NCBI RefSeq assembly: GCF_963678635.1
Contig: NC_087063.1
Coordinates: 32,376,599 to 32,440,598, forward strand
Length of the DNA: 64,000 bases
Origin: Symsagittifera roscoffensis
Lineage: Eukaryota; Xenacoelomorpha; Acoela; Convolutidae
Direction: 5' to 3'
Under the pieces are notes generated by a model. The model searched no databases and was not told the origin of the DNA. It saw only the letters and a program-made list of their open reading frames with translations. This document shows, piece after piece, positions 30,820-43,207 of this stretch; position 1 is the first letter of the stretch; each line of letters begins with the position of its first letter. The translations under genes and the position numbers were made by a program.

Positions 30820-32093
30820 CAAATCAAACTTTTAAAAATTAAAAATTCCAGAATCTTCCGACCTTCACAGTTTGTCTAATCGCTCAAATAACGTCGCTAA
30901 TCTACTAAAACTGCCAATTTTCAAAGTCAGCGGCCACCAGTTCAAAATTGCACTTTTGTCCATTCTAGTCGAATGTCACAGCCATCACTCAAACGACTTT
31001 TGATCAGCTTTTTTACATGCGAAGATAACCGCATAGCTGGGTCTGGGATCCCCAGACTACGTGATTACCATTAAAAACTCGCTCGGAAACCATTCTCTAC
31101 TTTGTTTTTGGTGACAGTTATAAACCAAATCCATTGGAGTTGGATTGACCTTTTCCTCTTTCTAGCTACTCATGCTCTGAAATACTATATGAAATCGGAG
31201 TCAATTCAAATATTCAGGGCATCTTAGCAGCTAAAAAGTATATATTACAGTCTCACACAGTGTTATAGTTTCTGGGCACCGGGCCTCAAATTCCGTTCTC
31301 CTGAGATAACGCTCTTATCTCTCCAATCTCGTGGCACGGGAGGGTACGGATCCGATCCGGCTGTCCCATTGAAGCCTCCTTTCTACACAACTGCTCCAGC
31401 TAAGTGTCTTATTGTGTCCGATCGTGACAAAAAGATACTTCGTTTTGTCTCTTGCTTTTTTCACCACTGTTTTGCGTCTTGTTTTCTCGGCGTCTTTTTT
31501 GTTCTGTTCTGTTCTTCTCTTTTTTTGTTCAAAATGGCCGTTCCCGCATTTCTCAGACTCGAATCGAAAATTTCAGTTTATAAAATCTAGAATAATCCGA
31601 CTCTTTTTTCATTAATAATCTGATGCTAAAGCAATTATTGTCCTTTTCTAGTGCCTCGACGTGTTCGACTGTGCCAATCCGGGTGATCCCTTTTTCTATA
31701 ATCAAATTACAAATCGCAATAGAGAATGAAATTTATCTACGTCACCTCAACTCACTGCGTGTCATAAATAGCATCGTACTACCTTTCACTGCCTTCTAAC
31801 ATTTTCACAAAATTCGCACAATGAGGAGTGTCCTAGTTAAAATTTCTTCTTTGACTACTTACGTCATTTTACCATAAAATTTCTTCTCGCTCTTTCTGAT
31901 TGAAAAAATTTTGGGATGTGGCACGGCCACGCACCCGTTGAAAATAACTTAGTGTCAGTCACAAAGTATAATAAGTCTTTAATGCTTTTGCCCTCAATAA
32001 TAAAATTAAAAAATTCTTTCGTCGGTCGTTATTTCTTTTGTACTAGTTTTCACTATTACTATCGTCGTTCTGTTTTTCTTCTGATTTTCTTCT

Positions 32094-32132
32094 AAAATGG
32101 CCGTTTCGACATTTCTCGGAAGTGTGACGTCA
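32094..32132 (-). promoter_or_regulatory. CRE-ETS-YY1-like cluster, LTR unit 2 of element 2
   Basis: AAAATGGCCG begins at 32,094, CGGAAGTG is at 32,117-32,124 and TGACGTCA at 32,125-32,132. It is a copy of the cluster at 30,781, one 1,313-base period away. Confidence 0.5.
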
Positions 32133-33359
32133 CAAATCAAACTTTTAAAAATTAAAAATTCCAGAATCTTCCGACCTTCACAGTTTGTCTAATCGCTCAA
32201 ATAACGTCGCTAATCTGCTAAAACCGCCAATTCTCAAAGTCAGCGGCCACCAGTTCGAAATTGCACTTTTGTCCATTCTGGTCGAATGTCACAGCCATCA
32301 CTCAAACGACTTTTGATCAGCTTTTTTACATGCAAAGATAACCGCATAGCTGGGTCTTGGATCCCCAGACTACGTGATTACCATTCAAAACTCGCTCGGA
32401 AACCATTCTCTAGTTTATTTTTAGTAACAGTTATAAACTAAATCCATTGGAGTTGGATTGACTTTTTCCTCTATCTAGTTACTCATGCTCTGAAACACTA
32501 TATGAAATTGGAGTCAATTCAAATATTCAGGGCATCTTAGCAGCTAAAAAGTATATATTACAGTCTCACACAGTGTTATAGTTTCTGGGCACCGGGCCTC
32601 CAATTCCGTTCCCCTGAGATAACGCTCTTATCTCTCCAATCTCGTGGCACGGGAGGGTACGGATCCGATCCGGCTGTCCCACTGAAGCCTCCTTTCTACT
32701 CAACTGCTCCAGCTAAGTGTCTTATCGTGTCCGATCGTGACAATAAGATACTTCGTTTTGTCTCTTGCTTTTTTCACCACTGTTTTGCGTCTTGTTTTCT
32801 CGGCGTCCTTTTTGTTCTGTTCTGTTCTTCTCTTTTTTTGTTCAAAATGGCCGTTCCCGCTTTTCTCAGACTCGAATCGAAAATTTCAGTTTATAAATTC
32901 CAGAATATTCCGACTCTTTTTTTATTAATAATCTGATGCTAAAGCCTTTATCGTCCTTTTTTAGTGCCTCAGCGTGTTCGACTGTGCCAATCTGGGTGAT
33001 CCCTTTTTCTATAATCAACTTACAAATCGCATTAGAGAATAAAATTTATCTACGTCACCTCAACTCACTGCGTGTCATAAATGGCATCGTGCTACATTTC
33101 AATGCCTTCTAACATTTTCACAAAATTCGCACAATGAGGAGTGTCCTAGTTAAAATTTCTTCTTTGACTATTTACGTCATTTTACCATAAAATTTCTTCT
33201 CGCTCTTGCCGATTGAAAAAATTTTGGGACGTGGCACGGCCACGCACCCGTTGAAATTAACTTAGTGTCAGTCACAAAGTATAATAATTTTTTTTGTGAT
33301 GTTGCCCTCAATATTAAAATTAAAAAACTCTGTGGCTAGGAAAGGCAATGAGGTACTCA

Positions 33360-33629
33360 CCCTCCTCGAGCGAGCGTACCCACACCCCACCAGGTTGCAC
33401 AAAGTGAAGATGTGTCCTACACAGGTTAAAACTTTCAGTCAGGTTTAAATAGGTAATTACACTTCTCTAAGGTCTAAATAAATAAATAACATCAACTAAA
33501 ATTTTTATTGCAATTGAACAATTGTTACAACAATTTCTAACAGTATCAAAGTCTGGTCTGACCCAACTTCATCAAAACAAAAAGTTTTCCATCTCTCTCC
33601 ACTTCTACTTCGTGTCTCGTCTTCACCTC
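33360..33629 (-). other. 3' untranslated region and polypurine tract, element 2
   Basis: GAGGAGGG on the minus strand (33,360-33,367) adjoins the LTR start TGAGT. The remaining ~260 bases are AT-rich and non-coding. Confidence 0.6.
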
Positions 33630-36600
33630 TCACTCCATTGCTTCTGGTTCCTGAACTCCTATCTCACTGTCTTCCCGAACCTTCTGCAGCTTTTCCACAG
33701 AATTACGGACCGTGCCCCAGCTTTCTTGCTGCCGCAGCCTCTGCTTGCAGCAGGGCAGTAGATCCACGTTTACTTTCTGCTTCCTATTACTGCAGAAGCT
33801 GTTATGCAAACACAGGCACACATTTCGCTCCAGGTCATCTTGTAAGACCTCTTTCTTCTCCTGTTCGGTGGCGCAAGATATCCCAGCTGCTCTTTTCACC
33901 GCTGTAGTAACAGCGTTCCTATGTGTTAGGAATGCTCTCTTTGAAGCTCTCGGTCTTATATCTAGCTGAAAAGATTGATAGGCTTCCGTGTTTCGGGACA
34001 TATGACGCTTCGCGCATTCATGCACCCATGCTGTCATCATCACACGGAACCATGGCACCAACCTTTGTCTTGCTCATATTCTTTCTATCGCTTTCTGTAT
34101 TCTTAGGTCTTGAACAAATCCAGTTTCTTACTGGCGCTCACTCTGCTCAGTTGCTCTGGAGTTGGCACGTTCATCTCCTGTTCAGTCGTTCCTGCTTTGG
34201 CTTCCAGCCACCTCAATGCTGGCATGGCGCTGACCACCAGCATCGTTACGTTCTGAGCTTGATCAGGCAATCCCATGGAGAATAACTCTCCAGCATCCCA
34301 AACCAGAATTAGGTTCACTCTCTTCGGGTACCAAAACGTCTGAACCAGGCAGTGACACGGGTACTCCCCATGAGTTAGCAGGATGTTCCTCCAGGCTTGA
34401 TAACTCCATGCTGTCAACAAAGGCTCGATTTCCATCATCGTCTGATGCGTTTCTTCTTTCTCAACTATCGTGGTGAAACCGTTTGACATCATCCCTCTCG
34501 CCTTCTTTTTCTGGAACTCACTGATTATTCTTTCGCCCCACTTCTTGAAATCTCCTCCCACTAGCTCTTCTAATTCTTCCCCAGAAATCTCCGGGACTGC
34601 CCGAAGGATCTTCGTCAGTAGCTCATGAAGTTTTCAGACATAATCGACAAACTGACGCACTTAGGCACCGAAAAGAGCTGGTCAATCGGTATATGCTAAG
34701 TTCTGGCATCCACAACCACCAGGTGCGTCGGGTATTTACAGTTGTAGCATGGTACCGAGCTGGATCGCACCAGGTACTTGGAGCCGATTGTCTTGTGATA
34801 CCCCTCGCTATGCTATGATTCAGATTCATTACGTTCTCAAGAGCTTCTCGCCAGCTTCCATTTATCTGTTCCATCTGTAACGCTCCAGGGAACACTTCCA
34901 CACTCAAGGATGTGACCAGCTCATGGGCACGCTCCAGGCGTCCCAACGACTCAACTGAGCTAATCACGCTGTAAAATCCCAAAGTGTTCATCAGGTTCAC
35001 CTCCGCTACTCTATGGCAATCCGCAATCAGTTCCATCTCATTCTTGTCCGACATACTCAGTCTTCCGTAAAGTTTGGCTAACTGGCGGTGCTGTTCAAAA
35101 AACGTTCCGATTTGGGCACCATGAAAGCTTCATGAGTTCCCACATCGTTACTAAGCTGGTCTTCAGTGGACCGCCCCACGAACCACACTCGAAGCTTACA
35201 AGTCCTCCCAATTGGGGAATCGAGGGTTCGACCACTCATTCCTCCAGAATCACTCTTAAGTTTAGTTGTTCAGACATTACTGTTGCAGCTCCCGGACTCT
35301 CTCTACCCAGAAATTGAGGATCAACGCTTGCTCAAAGTCGAAGTATTAGTCCCTTGCTTCTTCGTTGACGAATGGATTATAGGCCATTCCCGGTACATCT
35401 GACACGTATTGGAAGGACTTCTCCTTCCATAACGTTGCATGCTCTTTCAGACTCCGAAATCTCTCCAACAACTCCCTCGTGACTGTCAATTCTTTGTTGC
35501 AGCACCTCCTGACTTCCTCCAATCCCCGGTACTTATAAGATCGCTTAACTCCTTTGTCGGGATCCACAATGGCATGTCCTGGTAGAGTTCCAACAGGGCT
35601 CTCAACAAGACTTCTGCACGCTTCGTCGACCTCTCTCTGATTGCCTTTACCCATTCTTCTAGCACCGGAGTGGGAATACGATCCATCACGAACCTCACAA
35701 AGCAAAAAGCATCTTTCCTTTTTGCCCATGCTATCGCGGAATCGTACCTGGCGAACCGCACTTTTAAAGCTGCCAACAGTTCTAACTGCTGTTCTCTGGC
35801 CTTCGTCTCGATGGTGGCTTCGTACTACCATTTTCCTATTCCAAAAAGACACCACACAAGTCTCACTTGTAAATCTGTCCTGACACAGGGGTTGGCTATG
35901 TACGCCATTACTGAGGAGGGAGTACGAATGGTTTAATCGAAAGACTTCTATAGGGCCGCCTTCCAGAAACTTTTGTTCAGAAGTTCCAAACCATTCTCAT
36001 TTGCCTCCGATGACATCACAATGCCATATTCTTTCATCTTCAGGTTTGAACGCGTCAACAAATCCTTCAAAAATTCCTGCATGGCTTGTTCATTGTGCCA
36101 GGCCATCAGGTGTCCTCTCGCGGAATTCCTCGCCTTCACCATATCCATATAGCCACCAGCAGGATCGCCCGTGTGGACTGATTCGGGCACTGTGATGCTA
36201 CTGTACTCGACCACGTCGAGCTGTCCCTCCAAGTTTATCTTTGAAATGTTCGTACGTGAAGGTTTATAATTTTCCAACCCGCCGGCTCCGCATTGGCTGA
36301 CGACCTCTATTTCCAGTCTGGTGTCAGCCAAGGTCCTCTCACTCTTCTTTTTTTGAAGCCGTGGAAATCAGTCCTGCCAGCAAAATTGGTGGCGCCTGAT
36401 TCTCTGTCTCCCTGCCTCCTGGCATCACACCATCCCCTTGTCCAATTTCGCTTGGACCGAACACCTTCACTAGCTACATCACTAATGTTGAGGCCTTCGA
36501 CTTCACAACCTTCGGGTTGGTTACTTTTTTGTTCACTCTATTCCTTAGTTTTCTTGACATAGATTTATACTTCCTCAGCTTTTTCCTGGCCTTTTTAATG

Positions 36601-36933
36601 GGGTGATCTTGCATAAATGGACTCTCCTCAGCGCAACCTCATTTTTTCTATTACTTCTCGCACGATGGGCTGACTCAACCCCAATCTTATCACGGACTGA
36701 GTGCCATATCTCTGGATTATGCTCTAGGTACTCTCCATGGAGGCTACACGCGGCCAAGCCTCGCCGGTTTTTCTCTCCAGCTCGCTCTTGTACCGTTCCC
36801 ATTTACCTTCTAGCAACGTGCTCAGGAACGCCACTCGCATCAATTCATCAATGCTCCGCCTTCGAGGAGTTTCACAGAGCAGCTTGGGCGCGCCTCTACT
36901 CTGTTGCGCTTCAATTAGGGACCTAGACTCCAC
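33630..36933 (-). pseudogene. ORF-B C-terminal third, element 2
   Basis: It matches 18,224-21,640 of element 3 in order. The final cysteine domain is kept (CLHNSFC then VNVDLLPCCKQR, 33,630-34,061), as are CHCLVQTFWYPKRVNLILVW (34,103-34,561), KSFQYVSDVPGMAYNPFVN (near 35,350) and LEIEVVSQCGA (near 36,310). The segments between are too decayed to read. No family was recognised. It is useful mainly as the second witness that this block was protein-coding. Confidence 0.55.
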
Positions 36934-37110
36934 GGGAGACAGGCTAGCAGGGGCTCCTTGGTGGGTGACAAAAATGATGATGGTGTCATTAGCACAAGCG
37001 TCTCATTCGTCCAACCATCTTCCGTTTCAATAAAGTCATACTCTAGTAGATCTCTCTCCAGGGCACGCAGGTCGAACTCACTCATCTTGGCACCTCTACC
37101 ATCCATGGGA

Positions 37111-38900
37111 TCATCCTCTCCGTGATTTTCTTTGTTCGCATCTTCTTTTTTTCCCTGCATCGTCTGACTTGGGTCCCAGCCCAGAGGGGCCCTGGCGCAT
37201 ATAAACTTCTGAATCCGGCCGAGCTGGTATCGGCAGGTCACCTGCCTGGTAAAACACCTGATTATTTACCAAACTTTCAACGGGCTCTTCAACAAGCATC
37301 GCTACTTCATCTATTGTCATATAGGTACCTCCTCGTGGCTCCCTTGCCACTTCCAGCATCACTACTGTCTCTTGTCTGGGCCATTTCAATCTAGATTTGT
37401 CGACGGTTGGTGCGTACACATCGTTCCAGTGTCCTGCAGACACCTCTGGCTTCCTCGATGGTATGGCCATAATCTTCTTTCTGCTCCATATGTCCGGGAA
37501 GCTACAGCGTTCCAACGGATGAAGCGCGGCTCCACGGAAGAAACACCCCTCGCCCCTTTGGAGCATTCTCTCCTCTACGTCCTGCGCAGCTCCAATCCTA
37601 GGTGCCAGGACTGGACTAGTCACCCCCAACAGCATACCTGATGCGCGGATACACGGGGCAGCGGATTTGAAACCGCCATCCATGTGTCCTGGTTTTCCTT
37701 CACATGGGCGTATGTCTCCCGGCAGGCCGGGGTTTTCACTGCGTCTTTCGTACCCTTGATGATTGTTCGTAGATTCCAGAGTTTAGGGTTGAATTGGACA
37801 CTTAAAGCTGTTGTTCAGATCATCAACACCCAGCCAGGCTCCACTATCCTTCCGAATAGTCGATCTTCACTCGCCAGTCTCCTCAACTCTCTCTGTTCCA
37901 CTCAGTTACCCACGGAGCAATCCATCAGTGACACGAGGTTAACGTACAGAACTGAGTGTCTATACACATCTACCTGCACTTCTGGGAACACATGCGTCGC
38001 CACAGGCCCATACACCACGGTAATAAATTCTCTCAATCCGAAGACCGAAGTCAACGGGTCGACCCGCATCATTAGGGCCAAGTCGGTCAACAGAGGCATA
38101 CCCCCACACTTCTTCATTTCCCTTCCGTCGGAGACTGGTTTATCTTCCCCGGTGAGACTTCTATTCTGCTGTAATAGGTACTGAAGGAGCAAAGTCCTCC
38201 AATCCTTCAGTTTTTGGTAGGATGATGTCTCCATCTGGGCATCAAATTCTCTCCTCGAGGCTTGCAGCTGTTCGGGGTATCTCAGCAACACAAACAAGTC
38301 TTCCAGATGACCGTAGGTCATTACAATCAGTGTGAGCGGGCAGTCGGAAAACAGTCAATTATTGAGTGAAGAGTACCACATGTCCCCCCACGAAGCTTTC
38401 GTGTCCGAAGGCCACGTACAGTGCCAGCACAAGGCCAATGGATAACTTCCTGATATCTCTCACGAAGTCGGCTATCATGTTCCTCGAGGCCCAAGGGTAG
38501 CAACTGCTGATAAAATCGGGTGACCACCCACGCCCATTCCCGCGAGGATCGCATCGGACCTTTCATATTCGGCCTTCGTAGCCAGCACGTCCGCTTGCAA
38601 CCGGTCCAAGGACATCGTGTTGATTTCCTGCATCAGCTGCAACATCGTCGCGCCTGCCTGCTCTTTCGCGTCTAGTATCTCCTTCAGATATTAGTGGATC
38701 TCTCTCATTACTGCCGGAGCACCATCAAAAGCGTCTTGCCCTAACGTTCACAGCCCAGGTGACAGATTAGCCTTAAGGTCTCCTTCTGTTGAGAGGGCGT
38801 TCCTCCTCACTAAGTTCCCCCTTTCGATCCTTACATAATCCGTCTGTCGAAAGCATAAACTAATTGCTAGTCGATGCACTAACCGGTACTCATCACCCAC
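37111..38900 (-). pseudogene. ORF-B middle domain, element 2
   Basis: It is the counterpart of 22,075-23,721. The best readable stretch (37,902-38,321) includes LLLQYLLQQNRSLTGEDKP, GGMPLLTDLALMMRVDPLTS and the VYGPVATHVFPEVQVDVYRH run, aligned without doubt to element 3. The part at 37,111-37,683 corresponds to the later portion, with PCIRASGMLL and polar sequence. The sequence is heavily broken. The function is unknown. Confidence 0.55.
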
Positions 38901-39094
38901 TCCTGGCCTTATTTTCAACAGCCGGCCGAAGTTGGAAAGTTCAAGTCACAACCCATCGTCCAAAACGACACGCGCCGTGCTATGATATTTATATCCTTGG
39001 ATCAAGCTCAAGATGTCTGACCATATCGCAGGTAGTTCTGATCAGAGAGGGTAGTAAAGCTTGGGTTCCAATTGTCGGTTTGGTGCAGGTATCA

Positions 39095-39526
39095 TCACAT
39101 CAAATCGTCCTTCCCAAACAAGACGACCATAGCGTATACAAACTGCAGGGGTTTGGGCAGTAAGGCATAGCCGGGAGATAGCACGAAAATCACTTTGACA
39201 AATTTCCTTGCGAAACATTGTCGTATCGATTTCTCGGCCTCCAACATTGCGGAGAGAAGCGTCATGATCGCTTCCCCTATGGCTTCTGAGCTTGGGGTTA
39301 ATTCGTCGATGAGAGCATTCAAGAATCCCCTACTCTGCAAGTGGTCATTTGATCCGGCTATTAAAACCACCTTTGATTCCACGTTCACCACTCTCTGCAC
39401 ACTTATCGCCATCCCCACCGCTTGACACCAATCTAACTTGGGGGCCGTGAGGAATATCACATCAGGCCAGAAGAGCGAGTGGGGCGTATACAGGTAGTCG
39501 GAGCTAATCAATACCAGTAGCTTCAT
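39095..39526 (-). pseudogene. Second SGNH-like segment of ORF-B, element 2
   Basis: It matches 23,619-24,660 of element 3. Visible runs are HSLFWPDVIFLTAPKLDWCQ, VVLIAGSNDHLQSRGFLNAL (block III-like G-x-N-D at 39,341-39,358) and VIFVLSPGYALLPKPLQFVY. The alternating strand-helix pattern suggests a Rossmann-like fold. The nucleophile block is not evident, so membership of the SGNH family is tentative. Confidence 0.42.
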
Positions 39527-41205
39527 TTATTGAGTGTCGTAGGCTGCAAACAGGCTGTCTCCCTTCGGTGACTCCAGGTGCGCGTATCTCTTCTTGTCGC
39601 CTTCCACTGAATTGACTCGAGGGTATTCCCTCGAATACTCGTCGGCGGACTGTCCCGGGGGTTTAGCAAACTGTTTGTACATCTTGTGATGTTTGTTGTT
39701 GGGTTTCTTCTCCACAAGAAACTTCCCTTTGCGGTTTGGTGGGGCTCTTTCTCTCATCTGATGGTGGACGTCCGTTAACGACCTCGTGTTTAATGGTCTC
39801 ATGGTGTTGTCTCTTGGCAAACCCTCCAGATCTACCAATCTCAAAGTAGTGGCGGAACTGAATTGTTCCTCCTCGGCCAAAAGCCAGTCTACGGCCGCTA
39901 TGTATAACCGGGATACCATAGGACCGTGCCCATTGAGCATTTTCTTCACGTCTTCATGAAATGTTAGCGTCATCATGTTCAATTTGATCGCCATGTCTGC
40001 TTTATGTTGTCCCCAAGGGCTGGGATCTGGTCTAATCCATAAGAATTCACTGACTTTGCTCATATAAAGGACCGCTGCAGCGTCTGCTTGAGAGATCCTT
40101 TGAGCCGAAAGCGCACTTGTGGGTTGGTTTGTGGTGCTCGTAGTTGCTTGGGGAGTCACGTCAGAACTGGGAGTGGGTTGCACCACGTTTACCTCTGTGG
40201 TCAGAGGTCCCAGGCGATTCGCTAACGGATGAGGTACATGAAACCTCACCCTGCCGGCAGGGCTACCTCTTGCCACCGGGTTGACCATTGTCCGCACCTC
40301 GGCTTCTATTTCTTCTATCCTCGTTTGAAATGGGTCGTTTATCCACTCTATGCCCTGTTGGGTATTGAAGTGTATACCATCCCTCGTTAAGGCACTGTGG
40401 TCCACCATTCTCAGTGCATTCTGGACGTCCATCAACCGGAGTTCGTTGGGATTTTCTGCAGTCAGGTTCCTGATCATCATGTTCCACTGAGTTACGTTCC
40501 CATTCATGAAGTCGGCTACCAGTGAGCCGGCGTCTGGATTGAAAGGGATGGTACACAAGACCACAATCCTCGGTCTATACTTCTCTTTCAGTTCGTTGAG
40601 GAGACAGATCAGTAACGATTCCTTGAAACGTCGTTCGTCCGTATCATTAAGGTTAGCGTGTCCACCCTATCCTCGTTCTGTAGCTCTATCATCTTGATCA
40701 CTTGAGCCACTGAGGCTCAGCCAAAGGAGATTCCGGTAGTTTGTCCTGCGACGAAGATCTCTTTCAAATCCCTCACTAAGCTGTCTCCTGTGACCAGGTG
40801 TTGGCTACCAGTTGGCATCGGTTGATGGATCGCCGCCGGGTTCCAGGTCATGCCATTCAGGCAGGCCCTCGGGAGTTCTACGGCAACCTGTACGAAGGTT
40901 CTTTGGGTGTTGAGATCCTTTCGGATGTCGATCACTCGCGACCTCACATTGGCTCCACTCGGTACCGGACCGGCCGGTTCTGTGGAATTTGTTATCTTTT
41001 CCTTCCTGATGCGTGACTGGCCTGCACGCTGAGAAGGAACGATCCTACCTAAGCTTCTGTCTCTTGCTCGATGTATCTCCTGCCTCGTAGCTTCGAACGC
41101 CTGCTCGAACTTATCCTGAAACTGAAGTTCCAGGTAGGTATCTGAGGGATCAGGTATCGTATTTCTCGCGTTTGAAGGCGAACTCATTCGCTGCGGGGCC
41201 GTCAC
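39527..41205 (-). pseudogene. SGNH/GDSL-hydrolase-like domain of ORF-B, element 2
   Basis: Block I HLVTGDSLVRDL (40,771-40,788 for GDSLVR) and block V LTRDGIHFNTQQGIEW (40,370-40,381 for DGIH) are both visible, with the catalytic-type Asp and His of block V intact. Upstream (40,800-41,205) is a basic Arg-rich linker, RVIDIRKDLNTQRTFVQVAV, equivalent to element 3. Downstream (39,527-40,300) is a Pro/Thr-rich linker and a helical stretch with DNTMRPLNTRSLTDV, matched in element 3 (DNTMGPVNARPLQDV). The domain belongs with known SGNH hydrolases by motif order. It is broken. The substrate is unknown. Confidence 0.65.
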
Positions 41206-41436
41206 CTCACTCTAACTATAAAACTCTTAGTGCCTTTGCTTTGGGTGTCGTCTCGGGGTTCATCATGGCCAGAACGGCTGGCGACAACTTGCTCACTCTC
41301 GCATTGTAGAGTTCGTAAAATGATCTGTAGCTCGTCTTACTTTCTCTTTCACTCATCACAATCTTTCGCTTTCTCTTTGTACTCGTTCAAATTCGCGGAC
41401 AATTCTTCCCAGTTTTTGTTCCTCTTTTCGAGAGTT

Positions 41437-41913
41437 TCACTGATCTCCGCCGTTTGTATTTCGATCTCGTTCGTTTTCACCTTTTTTGATGGTGGAGCTG
41501 CAATTGGTTAGTCTGCAGAATGCGACGGAGCCGGCCCATCGCGCAATCTTTTGGATCCGAAGATAGGATGTGCTAAAGGAAATGGGGCTCACTGGCATCG
41601 GCATCTCTCCTAGCCTATAATCCTTTTGTTCGCCTAGCCCTGGCTCACGAGCCAAGTCATGCCCAGACATCTCTCCGCTTCTCCATCGCATGAGTCGATT
41701 TTTGCTCCGATCGGCGGTACCGGACTCGCCGAAAGCCAGCATCAACACTACTTCTGTGGGGCGGTCCCCATGGCCTTCCCTTACCATCGCATTAAGAAGT
41801 GCGGCGGTGAACATCGCCAGCTTCGGGTCCTCCAATCCAAAATTACAATCGATCAACCGCTGATACACCTCGTCCAGAGTCAATCCTAGGCTCGCTGAGA
41901 TAAAATCCATCAA
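41437..41913 (-). pseudogene. ORF-B N-terminal region, element 2
   Basis: It begins MMDFISASLGLTLDEVYQRL and holds GDRPTEVVLMLAFGESG and RLMRWRSGEMSGHDLAREPG, matching GDRPTEVLLMAAYGKRG and RVMRWRNGALSGSELANEPG of element 3. The coiled coil that follows in the other copies is only partly readable (about 41,205-41,440). The function is unknown. Confidence 0.58.
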
Positions 41914-42450
41914 GTGGTTAGTGTTCTCATGCTTTCAAGTGTAGGTTTTGTCTTTTAGATTTCAGTGTAGATTCAACAAACAATGTATGATCAATCACAA
42001 TCTAAGAGACAAGTCACGACTTAGATTAATCTTACAAGCTATCTCATCTTCACATCAAGAAATCATCCATTTCTTTTAAAAGTAGTCAGTTGAAATTCTC
42101 TTTTTGTTCCTAGTTTAAAAGCTAGCACCAAGGTGGATCGTCCCCCTGCGATGCTGTCAACGTAATATAATTGGACGCTGTTACCTTTCACATCTGGAAT
42201 AGTCCAGTTCACAACTATATAATCATAATTTAATCATAACCACACAATAACATGTAACATCAATACCATACATCAATACTACTACACAGAACCTAAAACC
42301 TAACATTTGTCCTAAGACCTAATACTAATGCTTAAGAAGTAAGAACTTAATAAAAACTATTAGTACTAAATATAGCTCTAGCATGTGCTCAGATAATTTT
42401 TTTTATATAAGTAAACCTCTATGTCTGTTTCCGAAAATAATACATGAACT
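41914..42450 (-). other. Non-coding spacer between macro domain and ORF-B, element 2
   Basis: AT-rich, about 540 bp, with blocks equivalent to the shorter spacers of elements 1 and 3 (for example TGATCAATCACAATCTAAGA near 41,990). It includes runs such as CATAACCACACAATAACATG (about 42,230). No gene is visible. Confidence 0.5.
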
Positions 42451-43101
42451 AGGGCATATAGCTCTCTCGGATGCAATTTATCCGTACTGGGATCATAGGC
42501 CGGTGAGAAGAGAGAGGTCACTCCTCTCTCAACTAGGAAATCTTTGAGTCAAGTTAGTGCCAGCATTAAGCTCGCGGGATTCACGTGTTGTCTTTCAGTG
42601 GCCTTAGTTACCAGGAAACACAAATATTTCCCTGGTATCTGTGATGCAACATGGGGCAACGCTATCATCCCTCCCACACAAGGCCTCAATTTCCACAAAA
42701 AATTGATATTCTTCAACTCTCTCCTCTCTCTTAAAGTCGGCCGCTAGTTTCGTTTTTAAATTTACATCCGCGGTTATCGCTATAGCGCACGTACGTTCCA
42801 TGAGTATGAAATCATTGTCTGTGACAGTGATGTTGTTATTCGGTAGATCAAAATATGGTTCCGAAATCCGTCCAAAAAGCTATTTTTTTTTACCGTTTTT
42901 GCCTTCTGTTTCCAGTTTTCTTGTTTCTCTTGCTGATTTTAATTTTTGATCATAAAGTTTTTGGTGTGGGTGGGTTCCGCCCCTACTACCCGGACAAAAA
43001 TGTCCATCGACGTCCCCGTTGGACCCGGTGTTGTCGTGACTGATGTATTTGATGCTAGTCTGATCGACATCCTGAATCGTCGAGGTCTGCAGGTAGATCA
43101 T
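42451..43101 (-). pseudogene. Macro-domain-like module, element 2
   Basis: A decayed counterpart of the macro modules. The runs RTCAIAITADVNLKTKLAADF (slightly shortened here) and DTREIFVFPGN lie at 42,604-42,801, and the HPRELYALVH region lies near 42,450-42,480. It is too broken to judge active-site residues. Its position after integrase and before the spacer is the same as in the other two copies. Confidence 0.5.
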
Positions 43102-43207
43102 AGAGCCATTCGAACACTCGCAATTTTGTCAACTCTCGCTCATTCATCTGTTCCACCTCAGGTTCGAACTCCCCTTCCGGCTCCGAGCAATCGTCGATGC
43201 AGTCCTG

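Larger units (their letters stand above)
30025..33359 (-). repeat. 3' LTR of element 2 with tandem units of 1.31 kb
   Basis: The right edge is ACTCA (33,356-33,359 plus the preceding base), followed by CCCTCCTC, the polypurine tract of element 2. About 2.5 units follow leftward, with landmark GGATCCGATCCGG at 30,034, 31,348 and 32,661 (period 1,313-1,314). Units 1 and 2 are nearly identical by eye; the third is slightly diverged. The left side stops abruptly at 30,025, so the part with the CCCTCCGG array and the primer-side edge is missing. Each unit repeats a TATA-like site and a GAGATAA-CGCTC-TTATCTC hairpin (31,303-31,321 and 32,616-32,634). It has no convincing gene; short plus-strand open frames in it are discussed under rejected items. 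Confidence 0.75.

Noticed and set aside
30110-32936. Plus-strand small open frames in the LTR units (cysteine- and phenylalanine-rich, near 30,110, 31,412, 32,737 and again 54,152)
   Set aside because: They lie in pyrimidine-rich tracts antisense to the element and recur only because the unit is duplicated. The diverged copy at 54,152 does not show clear protein-level constraint.
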